NCBI GenBank assembly: GCA_021234155.1
Contig: JAJEKV010000005.1
Span: 19,084,089-19,148,088, forward strand
From: Isoetes taiwanensis
Lineage: Eukaryota; Streptophyta; Lycopodiopsida; Isoetales; Isoetaceae
DNA: 64,000 nucleotides
Direction: 5' to 3'
The position numbers and the translations under genes are program-made. The notes below the pieces were generated by a model. The model searched no databases. It was not told the origin of the DNA and saw only the letters and a list, made by a program, of their open reading frames with translations. Positions 43,059 to 54,598 of the stretch are shown in pieces (positions within the stretch are counted from its first letter, which is position 1; the number at the start of each line of letters is the position of its first letter).

Positions 43059-46012
43059 TGGTGACATGGACATGATGACTAGGACTCTATGCAAGAAATA
43101 TGATAACCTTTGAACTGGAAGGTTTTAGGGCTCCGTCTTCTGGCGTCAATGCCCTCCCACTACCTCATGACATTGTGCAAGATCCTGGTCCAATCTGGCT
43201 AGGGTATGGCCTCCAAAATGCAAACCCTGTGCCTTGCCAGGTTATTGTAGGGTTTACGTTATGGAGGCCAAAACGTGGTCAGTTGCACTTGGGATCTGGT
43301 GTACCTTTTTTGAACATGCATGCAGAGCCATGGCAAGCTGAAATAATGAGACTTTGGATCTATTGGCGATCCCGAATCATTTCAGAAAAATTTGCTACTA
43401 CAAAATGTGTTCTTGACTTCTAATTGCGACATTGGGAGGAGGATAAATCCAAACCCCATTTTTCAGTTTCTATTGCTTCTTGTTTTCAACTGCAGCTTCT
43501 CGACCATGCCTCAAGTGCAAATGAAGAATAAAACTTCGACCTCCATAACGTAAACCCTACAATAACCTAGCAGCGCCGCGAGGGGTTTACGTTTTGGAGG
43601 CCAAAACGTAGTCGACTTCTTTGATAACTAGGTGGACCATTTCTAAACATGCATGGGGAGCCATGAGAACTGAAATAACAGAGTTTCGATCTATTGGCGA
43701 ACCCGAGTGATCCCAAACAATTTTGCTTTTGCATAAGGTGCTCTAGACTTTTAATTGCAAAACTAGGAGGAGATTAAATCCAAACCCCATTGTGGCGGTT
43801 TCTCTTGCCTCGTGTTTTCAAACCTTGTTGCTCGACCATGTCCCAAGTGCAGCGGACCAAAGCCCGACCTCCATAACGTAAACCCTACAATAACGGCAAG
43901 GCAAGGCACGGGGTTTATGTTTTGGAGGTCATACCCAGTCAGATTGGACCAGGATCTTGCACAATGTCATGAGGTAGTGGGAGGGCGTTGGCCTTGAAGG
44001 CGGAGCCCTAAAACCTTCGAAGCGGTTCGACCCAAAGGTCCTCTCACGGAAGGTCACCGCCTGAAGCGGGCAACTCTCCCCCCCGGGCGTGATCGACTCA
44101 CGCCAGCGGATTTGAAACATCGACATTACCACGGAGACCAAGTTTTTCGGGCGAGAAGACCATCCCCCGCTCGGGGAAGCGCCAAAGTAGCTCATGTCCA
44201 ACATGTTCGTAGTGAATTGGCCTTAGCGGAGGGTGCAGAATACTGCCATGTAGAGGGTTCGTGTTTCTTTTGCTGCAAAAAATGACCGTGTAACTTGGTC
44301 CCTAGGGTAATTTCGTTGTTTCGGACGACATGGCGAAGTCAAATCTCCATTAGGAGCCTTTGTATTGCCCGACGACAAAACACTTGGGTTTCTACGGCGA
44401 TTATTGCAGGACACTTTTGCGGTTTGATATGTTCTCCGGGGACAGATCTTGAATTTTTGAAACCTTTCGAAGCAAGTTACTTGAAGCGTGGATTCAAGCG
44501 GTCGGATAGGGAAGCGGGGTTAGGGAAGGGAGGCATTGGCATTTGCCCTCCCGGAGGAGCACTGGTAGGAAAGCCTGCCTCGGTAAATCCAAACCATATT
44601 TCGTCAGTTTCTATTGCTTCTTGTTTTCAACTATAGCTTCTCGACCATGTCTCAAGTGCAACTGAATAAAACTCGACCTCCATAACGTAAACCCTACAAT
44701 AACCTGGCAAGGCACAGGGTTTACGTTTTGGAGGCCATACCCTAGTCAGATTGGACCAGGATCTTGCACAATGTCATGAGGTAGTGGGAGGGCATTGAAG
44801 CCAGAAGACGGAGCCCTAAAACCTTCGAGCGATTCGACCCAAAGGTCCTCTCTGGAAGGTCCCTGGCCACGGACGGGCAACTCTCCCACCCCGGAACTGT
44901 GATCTGACTCTGCCAACAGACTCGAAACATCGACATTACCCTGGAGACCAAGTTTCGTGGGTAGAAGACCACCCCTGCTCTAGGAAGCGCCAAAGTAGCT
45001 CATGTCCAACACGTTCGTAGTGAATTGGCCTTAGCGGAGGGTGCAGAATACTGCCATGTAGAGGGTTCGTGTTTCTTTTGCTGCAAAAAATGACCGTGTA
45101 ACTTGGTCCCAGGGTAATTTATTTTGTTTTAGGATGACATGGCGAAGTCAAATCTCCATTCCGGAGCCTTTGTATTGCCCGAACGACAAAACACTTGGGT
45201 TTCTACACGGTCGACTGCAGGACACTTTGCGGTTTGATATGTTCTCCCGGACAGATCTTGAATTTTTTTGAACCTGCTCGAAGCAAGTTACTTGAAGCGT
45301 GGATTCAACGGTCGGATAGGGAAACCAGGTTCCGGGAAGGGAGGCATTGGCATTTGCCCTCCCGGAGGAGCACTGGTAGGAAAGCCTGCCTCGGTAAATC
45401 CAAACCTCATTTTGTCAGTTTCTATTGCTTCTTGTTTTCAACTGCAGCTTCTCGACCATGTCTCAAGTGCAACTAAATAAAACTCGACCTCCATAACGTA
45501 AACCCTACAATAACCTGACAAGGCACAGGGTTTACGTTTTGGAGGCCATACCCTAGTCAGATTGGACCAAGATCTTGCACAATGTCATGAGGTAGTGGGA
45601 GGCGTTGACCTTGAAGATTCGAACCCTAAAACCTTCGAAGCGATTCGACCCAAAAGTCCTCTCTGGAAGGTCCCTGGCCACGGACGGGCAACTCTCCCAC
45701 CCCGGCGTGATCGACTCGCCAGCGGACTCGAAACATCGACATTACCTTGGAGACCATGTTTCAGGCGTAAGACCACCCCCGCCTCCATCTCCTCGACAAC
45801 CTTTTCGAGATCCATCTCCGGGGGTCGGCCTCTCTCCCTCTCGTGAGAAAGCTGCAAGCAAAGTCCCGGGCCTGGTTCGAAGTTGGGGAAGTATGTCAAC
45901 AAGCATTAAGTTCTTCGATCCCTCTATTCTATTCCTTGCCAAACTCCTCTACCAAAAATTTCAAAGGTTATCATATTTCTTGCATAAAGTCCTAGTCATC
46001 ATGTCCTCATGG
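43059..46012. repeat. Foldback-like structure with 810-bp tandem units
   Basis: A marker (CTCGACCATG) recurs at 43499, 43831, 44640 and 45451. The last three are 809 and 811 bp apart. Each unit carries a hairpin: CCTCCATAACGTAAACCCT pairs with AGGGTTTACGTTTTGGAGG about 20 bp away. The left edge is inverted: 43059-43104 is the reverse complement of 45964-46010, and 43105-43262 is the reverse complement of the hairpin region of the direct units (45485-45640). This makes a long inverted repeat enclosing tandem units, as in foldback transposons. No transposase is seen. Confidence 0.75.
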
Positions 46013-46748
46013 CACTGGGAGACAGAGCCAAATTTCCCGGTGCAGCATACCTTTCGGAGACTCCCCTTCACAAGCCCCTTTCCAGTGAAGGGGAGTCTAG
46101 AAAGGCATGCTGCGCAGGGGGATTTGACCCCATCTCCGGGCATGGTCCCCAGAGCATACACAGAGAACTCCATGCAAAGTTTCGGATGTGTTAGTCTCCG
46201 TCTTGACGCTCGAGATGTAAACCCTACCAAACCCTAGGGTTTGGTAGGATTTACATTCTGGGGATGCTCCTCTAATCAAGAGGGCCGTGGAACTTATCCC
46301 CTAGGGTAATTTCGGCATTCCAGATGACATGGAGAGGTCGGATCGCCAATCCGGGGCCTCCTCCATGCCCCAAAATCAAAAACGTGGTCTAAACCCTGTC
46401 AGGGCCAACGGTGGCCATCCCAATCAAAAATCGAGGGTCTAAAGCTCACCCGGAAATACCGGGGATTTTCCTGTACGCTCGGGGCCACTTGGCAAGCCAG
46501 CTGGCTGAAAACCATGATTTTTCCCCGCCCCATGCATTAATCATGAATTTCCGGATCATAAACACAAAGAAAAGCACAGATAAAAATCCGGGTCTCGAAA
46601 AAAGGTGAAATCTTGGCAGGATGTGCAGCATGATACTGCACACGCAAGAGAAAATGCACTGGCAATAGAAGCACAAGCAGAGGCATGAGACGAGCTTCCG
46701 AGCCAACCCCCTTCCGGAGGCCACCGGGTCGGTAACGTCCTACTGGGC
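46013..46748. other. Decayed copy of the 810-bp unit and junction to body C
   Basis: 46280-46365 resembles 44285-44365 and 45090-45170 (GTAATTTCGGCATTCCAGATGACATGG-like sequence), so it is a diverged further unit. 46370-46745 holds nothing recognised. Body C begins at CCTGGCGCACTGTGTGAGTGG near 46750. Confidence 0.45.
46215..46256. repeat. 42-bp near-perfect palindrome centred on CCCTAGGG
   Basis: The left half reads ATGTAAACCCTACCAAACCC and the right half is its reverse complement with one mismatch. It contains AAACCCTAGGGTTT, two opposed telomere-like words. It could extrude as a cruciform or fold as a hairpin RNA. Confidence 0.85.
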
Positions 46749-46749
46749 A

Positions 46750-46980
46750 GTACCCTGGCGCACTGTGTGAGTGGTCGAACCCCAAACTCCACCACAACTT
46801 GCCCAAATACGGCGAGTAAAGGCTCAATCCTATCTATCTCGATGAGATATCCAGGATTATGTCTTTAGTTCTCTAGTTTAGCATCATTAGTGACCTAAAC
46901 AGCAGTCCACCCCTCACAGAGTGCGCCCCAACCAGTTCGGTTTGCAAACCGATCCCACCCTGGCGCACTGTGTGAGTGGT
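46750..46980 (+). repeat. Hairpin modules of body C (one partial, one complete)
   Basis: 46750-46773 is the 3' half of the fourth module; 46908-46980 is the complete fifth module with outer stem and TCGGTTTGCAAACCGA. The 5' part of body C, including the H3-like gene, is missing. Confidence 0.85.
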
Positions 46981-47130
46981 CTCATCCGAATTCATCCAAG
47001 TTGTCCTTAGACGAAACAAAATCATTGCTTAGGGACCCTTAGGAGCATTTCCAAGCTCAGTAGCCTATAAATCATACCTCTAGACCCCAGAAAGTCAGAG
47101 AATTGTAAACCTAAAATTTTCCCAAAATTA

Positions 47131-47147
47131 GGGTTTTGCTTATAAAG
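47131..47147 (+). promoter_or_regulatory. Internal promoter of the second extra gene, body C
   Basis: TTAGGGTTTTGCT plus TATAAAG (47141-47147), 119 bp before the ATG at 47260. Confidence 0.65.
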
Positions 47148-47259
47148 GGGAACCCAAGTGTCATTTGCACCTTCCAACCTCGCTCTCTGCTCCAAGCCGA
47201 TTTCCCTGATCCTTAGGGCGCTTCTGCATCTGTCTGTCATCCCCAGCTCCTCAGTGCTC

Positions 47260-48762
47260 ATGGCCACTTCTTCATTCAAGCGATGGTACAGCGCCACAGC
47301 TCATGTGGCTGAAGCTGACATCGAATCGGTCTTCAGTGTCTTCCGAAGGGAACTTGACATTGAGGCCACCATCAACGCCACTCCCTTCTACCAGAACATC
47401 ATGTCTGAGTTCCATGCCAAGATAGGACCCTTTTTGGTAGAACTCCCACCTTGTGTAGGGTATTTTGCACCTAACACTGCCCTCAAGTCAGCCCTGCAAG
47501 ATATCCCAAATGTAGATAAGTACTTAGAGAATAAAGCAGTCCGCCTTCCCAACTACATGTCCATCTCTGTCAATAGGAGGAGGTACTTCTCCTATACAGC
47601 AGCTGTAGCCATCTTTCTATCTCTTCGGGGTCAAACCCGGATAGGGGAACCCCTCAAAGCGACCTTTAGAAGTTGAACCCATAGCCATGGCCGCAAGAGA
47701 GGAGGAACGGATGCGACTCGAGTCTGAAAGAAGAAGAAGAGGAGGAGGATGAATACGAATCAGACCCGAAGACCGGATCTAGAGCGGAGAGGCGCAAAGC
47801 GGAACAGCAGATCCAAAACTTCGAAGAGGGACTGCGAGCAACAAGAAGAGCCCCACCACTCGGGGAGGGCATTACAAGCTTGACGCCGGTGTTCATAGCA
47901 GGCGAGGCATATCTAACCCTTCACGACATCAAGAATCTTCCACAGTGCCGCGACAGAGGCCTTAGGGTGGATGAGATTTTACACCTTCTACGACAAAGGT
48001 GGATCTCGGCGACTTCATCGATCGAGAAGCTTCGGACTTCCTATCGGCATAAGAGAAGCCGGGACCTTCACCGTGAGACATCATCGATATAGAGGCTTAC
48101 GAGGGCATCGGGGCGGATGATGGCTAAACGGAATTGCCCTCGGAGGAGGAGTTCATGGCAATTCAGGAACAAATGGGCATCAAAGGCAAGTCCACATCAC
48201 CATTATTACTGAGCTCGCCAACACCCATCCTGAAGCGGCATGGAGGCGTATCAACCTAAGGAGGCTGGTGCACCAAGACTTGAGAGAGCTAGAGGAGATA
48301 CCCGGTGGATGACTTGGCGGGAAGGCACATGGCAACTTCCTGCCCCTGCCAAGAAAAGCGGGGCATGATAAAGCGCTTCGGGATACTACGCCGTTCTTCG
48401 CCGGACGGAAGAATAGCGGTTATTCACCGCCAATTTAGCCCAAGAGGTGAAGAAGGGGTCTTTATGCTTATCGCCCTCTCAGGGTTTGGACACCATGCAC
48501 GATTACCTCCAAACATCGACCATGTTGTCACGATCAAGAGAGCGATTGCATTGACCATCTTCGACTTTGCAATCCCTTATAGGCGTAATGGCGTGGAGTG
48601 CGTATACATCGAGATAGGAGAATTCAAGACATGGAGGCGATTACTCCAAGGAGGAACGTCAACAAATATCCTCGGGGAACTTAACAGGGGTCATTAGGTA
48701 CGGCCCAAGTGAAGAAATTTTTGGAGGACCACCCTGACTACCTCAAGAAATTTCAAGAGTAA
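47260..48762 (+). pseudogene. Second extra gene, body C
   Basis: ATG at 47260. The first 139 codons are open to 47676 and give the best N-terminal domain: SVFRRELDIEATINATPFYQ, VELPPCVGYFAPNTALKSAL, RRRYFSYTAAVAIFLSLRG. The acidic region, GEAYLTLHDIKNLPQCRDRG (47880-47960) and RIAVIHRQFSPRGEEGVFML (about 48411-48470) follow in shifted frames, and the stop is at 48760-48762. Length and order match body B, so about 500 residues is the ancestral size. Function unknown. Confidence 0.65.
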
Positions 48763-48887
48763 AAGTCTATTAATTTGCATGTAAAAGCTTATTATATATG
48801 AATATAATATATATCTCTTTTTGTATATAATTGCTCCCTCAAATTGTATAAGCAAGTAAAACAACGTAACACACAAAACAAGAACTA

Positions 48888-51800
48888 ATGATCGGGAATG
48901 TACTCTAATGTGCATGCGGCTAGAGTACCTAGAAACCTTGATGAACACAAAAGCCGAGAACAACAACGCATTCCTCGCCAAGGCGCCTCCAACCGGGAAT
49001 TTGCCTCAGAATTCGGGTTTGAAACACCGGGAGGAGGAGCTATCCCAAATCAGATCCGACATCCACGACATAAGGGCATTGCTAAAGGTGGGCAGCAGCA
49101 ATAGGAGGACAGACTGTAACGTGCCCTTGCCGGGAACGCCACCTGGCCTAACAAGGCAACGAAGGAAGAGAAGCGAGGGAGAAGATCTCCTAGCTCGGGG
49201 ATCCTCAAGCTCCAGCTTCGGATACGCACCGCATCCGGAAGAGCGGGGAAGAAGAGGCACGAGGTCGCCGGGCAGATCCAAACCGCGACGGGACAGATCA
49301 CGACCGATTATCAGAAAGAAAGTTGACTCCGCCCTTAGTAATGTGTGGAAAGCCGAAAGTTAGAGCAGTTTTCGTGAGAAAACAGATCCGAATGGAAGCA
49401 GAGGCGTATCGGATGAGATGAGTGAGTATGGCAACGCCGTGGCATGAAAGATAAAGACAAAGGCGTGGTAGCAACAAAGAAACCTCAAGGGTGCAGCTAG
49501 AATTTGGTGGAAGGGGTATGCCAAAGCACATGGGCTGGCGAGGGACGGTTACAAGTTCGGAGAAAGTTCGCCAAGGCATTCAAACATCATTATGTACCAA
49601 GAGAACATAAGTGCAAGATGATGCGGCAGTTCTATAAAAAGGGCAACAAATCAGTCCGAGAAATACGGAGGAATTCATGAGACTAAGGCTTTATGTGCCA
49701 AAGTTGAGTGAAAAGCATGCGGTGGAAGGCTATATTGAAGGCTTGAACGATGAGATCCATAAGCTTGTAAGGGCAATAAACCCAAAGTGCGTGTGGTCGA
49801 GGCGAAGCAAAGGCCATAAGTTTGCAAGGAACAGTCCACAAGAGCGGGCATCAAGGCAGCAATATTTCGAGGATAAGGGGAAGAGCACGAGGGGCTATAG
49901 CCCAAGGGCGGCAAGCCCGTTAGCTAGCAAGGCTAAATTACAATTCAAATTATGGGAAGCAAGGCAACGCAAGTAGTGGCAAGCGGGAAAAGAAAAGGTA
50001 AGCTTCAAGGAGCAAGGAGCCAAGTCTAACTACTCCCAAGCGGTGAGGCAATTTCCGATCCATTCCCAAGGAAAAGAAGCGAGGAATGTATAGAAGCGGT
50101 TGTGTTTCGGATGCTTCGGCCGGGGCATAGGACCAACAATTGCCCCCCGATTATGAATGCGGCATTGGCGTAGCTGGGATGGGAGACACCATCGGACGCC
50201 AGACGACGACTTAAGCACGCGGATTACATCCATGGTGAGTGTCACATCTTTGCAGACTATTGATACGAGGGGAATGCGAGAAAGTCGGTATAAGGTGATC
50301 TCAACGTAGGAAAAAGCCCAAGAGAAATCCTTTATAGTATTGATAGACTCGAAGCGGTCATAATTTTGCATCCCCTAGGATGGTAAGCATGTTGAAGTTA
50401 AAGCCGTTAAAGTCCAAGCCGGGCCGCTGGTGTTAGCCAATGGAGCAATTAGGCATACTGGCCGGGGAAGAGAATAAACTTCAATGTAGACTTGCGGTGT
50501 TAATGTTGCATTGGGAGGCGGAAGTCATGAATATAGGCAAGTATGATCTCATTATTGGAATGGAATATCTTGGACCAGCAGGAGCAATCATCGATTGTGG
50601 GAAGCGTAAGGTGACCTTAACAACGCCCGAGAGGGCAAAGTCATCGAAATCACGGGTAAAAAGTAACCCCAATCATGCAATGCATGAGTAGTGAAAAATT
50701 GCTTAAGTGCATAAGAAAGCGTGAGGGTGGCCTATCTCCTTAAGCTTGAGCTCCAAGATCGAGGAGCCGGAGGGAGATAAAGAGATCAAAGAATCTAGCA
50801 AGCTTCCCGGGCCAATAGCAAAGTTGATCGAGGAATTTCCGCGACTTGTTCCCGATGAGATTAAGCGAGCTTAGCCCTATAGAGGAGTCGAGTGTGAAAT
50901 AGCACTTGAACCTGGGACGAAGCCTACAAGCAAGGCACCTTATAGGATGTCAACCGAGGAGTTGACAGAGTTAAAGAAGCAGTTGCAAGAATTGCTAGAC
51001 CTAGGGTTCATAAGACCTAGTGTCTCCCCGTTCGGAGCCCCTATTCTCTTTGTGAAGAAGAAGGATGGGAGCCTTAGGATGTGCATTGATTACCGCCAGT
51101 TAAATAAGCACACCATCAAAAATAAGTATGCCTTGCCTAGGTCAGATGACTTAATGGATCAGTTGCAGGGAGCAAAGATCTTCTCCAAAATAGATCTCAG
51201 ATCAGGATATCACCAGATTAGGATCAAGGAGGAAGACATTCATAAGACAGCGTTCAGGACAAGATATGGGCACTATGAGTTCACAGTTATGCCCTTTGGA
51301 TTGTCTAATGCACCAGCAACATTCATGAGGTTAATGAGCGGCGTCTTTCCGAATTTCTAGATTCCTTCATCATAGTCTTCTTGACGATATCTTGGTTTTG
51401 ATAAAAAGTACGTGGAGGAGCACGCCCAACACTTGAGGAAGGTGCTTGAAAAGTTAAGAAGGCATCAACTCTTTGCGCGGTTATCGAAGTGCCGCCGCAG
51501 CGGAAAGAGTGGAGTACTTGGGGCGCGTGATCACGGTAGAAGGCATTTCCACCGACCCCGCGAAGATAGAAGCCTGCGGATCGGCTGGCCGGCACCAAAG
51601 AATACACATGAAGTCGGGGGAGCTTCCTAGGGCTAGCGGGGCTATTATAGAAGATTTGTGAAGAATTTTGCCAAGGTAGCAGGCGCCATTAACGGATCTC
51701 ACAAAAGGTGGGAAGATAAAAGATTGGGCAGCCCATTGGCAAAACAAGGCCCGAGAAAGCATTTGAGACACGAAGGAAGCTTTGACGACGGCGCCATGAT

Positions 51801-53760
51801 TGGTCTTGCCGGATCCGACCAAAAGATAAGCTTGTAGCAGCGGATGCTAGCGGGGATAGCAACAGGCAATCCTCATGCAAGAAGAAAGAGTAGTGGCCTA
51901 TGATTCCAAGAAGTTGAACGGCGAAAGAAAAATTTTTATCCCAACGCATGATCGGGAGCTCCGGCTATAGTAAGGGCTTTAAGAATTTGGAGGCATTATT
52001 TATTGGGAAGAAAATTCCAGTTAGACACGGATCATCAAAGCCTCCAATATATATTCTGCTGGTAGCTCCTTAATTTGAGGCAAAGGAGATGGATGGAATT
52101 CTTGGAAGAATATGACTTTGAGATAAGTTATAAGCCGGGGAAGCTCAATGTGGTTGCGGATGCCCTTTCCGGGAAGCCATTGGCAACCGAATTCATTGTA
52201 GCGCCATATCAACACTTGTAAGTGAGTTTGGCAAGAAGATTGAGGAAGCATTGGACGGACCTTGACTTCAAGGAAGTTTGGGTGAGCCTTTCCAAAGAGG
52301 CCGGGACCGGCAAAGGAAAGGGAGATGTTCGAGCACTACAAGAAGAAAGGGAACTTGCTATATTATAAAAACAAATTGTGTGTACCAAAATCTTCGCAAG
52401 TTAGAAAGCTTATTTTGAATGATACACACAATAGTCCCATAGCAGGGCATGCAGGGTTCATGAAGACATATTTCAAGATTAGAAGCAGTTATTATTGGCC
52501 CGGCATGAAGAAGGAAATAGCAAGATATATTAGAGAGTGCCAGATATGCCCGGCGAGACAAAGGCGGAACGACTCAGGATCGGTGCCTTGGAACCATTGC
52601 CCGTGCCAAATGCTAAGTGGGAGGTGATAAGTATGGATTTTATTATTGGGACTCCCAAGAACAGCAAGGGGCAAAGATGCCTTGATGGTGGTAGTAGATA
52701 AGTTGTCAAAGATGGCACACTTTGTGCCGTGCAGGACAACAGATACGGCATTAGACACAGCCAACCTATTTGTTAAGGAGATTTTTAGGCTCCATGGCAT
52801 GCCAAGGGAGATAATCTCGGATAGAGACTCCAAGTTTATGAGTGCCTTTTGGCAGGACCTATTCACCACCATCCAGACGAAGCTTTCGATGAGCACGGCA
52901 TATCATCCCCAAACAGATGGTCAGACGGAGAGGACAAACAGGATCATCGAAGATATGTTAAGAAGCTATGTATGGAACAAGCAATCCAAGTGGGATGATC
53001 TCATCTACCTAGTAGAGTTTGCCTACAACAGCACCAAGCAGGAGTCATCGCAGATGAGTCCTTTTATGATTAATTACGGGTATCAGTGTCTTACCCCAGA
53101 TACTTGGCACAACCCTGTGTCCAAGGTGGAAGTCTCCCAGCAGATGCTTTCGGAAATGCAAGACTTGGTGGAGGAAGTGAGAGGATATCTCCTTGCAGCA
53201 AGAAGAAGCGAGAAAAGCATCATCGCCGACAAGCATAGGGACGGTAAGAGAATTTGAAGTGGGAGACAAAGTGTGGTTGAAGATCAAAGTCAAGCAGGCC
53301 AAGCTCTCGCATCGGCAATTGCAAGAAGCTTGCTCCAAGATGGGCTGGACCCTTGAGGAATAGAGAAGAGAGTAGGTAACCAATCCTACAAGTTGGACTT
53401 GCCAAAGACATCTTAAGATACATAAGGTTTTCCACGTAAGTTTGCTAAAGAGGCACACCCCAAACCCCGAGGAAGTATTGGAGACAAATGAGTTTTTAGA
53501 AATGCGGACGAGCATATTGAAATCGTTAGGAAGTCCTTCTTAATAGATCTTATAAGAAGACAAGAAGGTCAAAATTCCTCCAATACCTTGTGAAGTGGAA
53601 GCACTTACCAGTGGAAGGCGCCACGTGGGTACTTGAGTCGGATCTTAAGAAAAAAAGCATTACCGAGTTTATGGAGCAATGCAAAATTAAATTTCGTCAA
53701 GTAGTCGACATCAGCAACCAAGAAATCGCTCGAGGCATGTCGATTTGGGTTTGGATTTAA
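48888..53760 (+). pseudogene. Gag-pol polyprotein with chromodomain, body C
   Basis: Best RT and integrase of the three. RT is open from 50947 to 51360, with [40 protein letters not shown] and [16 protein letters not shown], and breaks just before the FFDD box. The integrase zinc finger is at 52420-52560 and the core at 52646-53100 in one frame: DKLSKMAHFVP, IISDRDSKFMSAFW and AYHPQTDGQTERTN give the D-D-E residues. The gag zinc knuckle at 50100-50145 is damaged (a Cys context is altered), and so is the chromodomain at about 53560-53690. Stop at 53758-53760. Differences from A and B cluster at CAG/CTG/CCG. Confidence 0.88.
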
Positions 53761-54598
53761 GCATGTGTAGCTAAGGTTAATCGCATGCAGCCTATGCTAG
53801 GCATGGGTTGCATGCGTTGTTCCGATGATGAGACCACTGATTGCTCTCTAGGGCGTGGTGTAATGTCAATGTAGGCATGACCGCGTTTCCGCTTGTTTGA
53901 GTGGAAGGTAGATTAGAAGTCTACTTACGTCCCCCGCGGAAGTAGGCGACCTCGAGAGAAAGGAGGTCATTGAGAGATGCATTGATAGGAAAAGCACCTT
54001 TAGCCCCATATATGCTTTGATAGGAGGAATCTATCCTTCCGCCCCATATCTGAGAAGGATATCCTCCCACATTTGGGCAACTAGAGGTGTAGGCATGGCG
54101 GCATATAGGCATATAGGCTGTCTCTTCGCCGGGATGGGAGAAACATAATCTTCCTATCTTAGAAGAGATATGCCTTGCATCCATATAATTGTATTTAATG
54201 GGTGGTTCCCTTACAACCAACCCCTTATAATAATAATTAAATATGTACTAGCGTGAAGCGCACATCCCGCAGGCAACTAGAAGAACCGAGCGGCGGGAGG
54301 GTAACGCTACAAGAACTCACAGCATAGTTTTGCTATAATGTGTTGTGAGGAGGCGACAGGAAGTTTTAGTTAAAACCGTAAAGTTATTATTGATGTCAAT
54401 TTTGTTTATAATTAAAAGTATGAAGTAGAGGACGGAAGAGCCTCTCACCATAGTACAATTACGATGAAACTATAAATATTACCCGAGGTGATTAATATAA
54501 TATGGATATGTAAGTGTTGTAATTGCGGGATATGCGGTACCCAAGGTGGGGAGGCGTGATCTTTGGGGCGACATCAAGTCAAGGTGGGGTGGGGAGAA
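53761..54598 (+). other. 3' non-coding region and polypurine tract, body C
   Basis: Collinear with 22880-23712 of A. The polypurine tract at 54581-54598 reads AAGGTGGGGTGGGGAGAA. Confidence 0.8.

Larger units (their letters stand above)
38497..46748. other. Foreign block separating bodies B and C
   Basis: 8.25 kb with no similarity to the retroelement. It replaces the expected end of B, an LTR and the first part of C up to the point equivalent to 14206 in A. No target duplication is seen at the edges, so this is not a simple insertion; a deletion came with it. Its parts are listed separately below. It shares the 19-bp minisatellite with the region left of the array. Confidence 0.75.
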
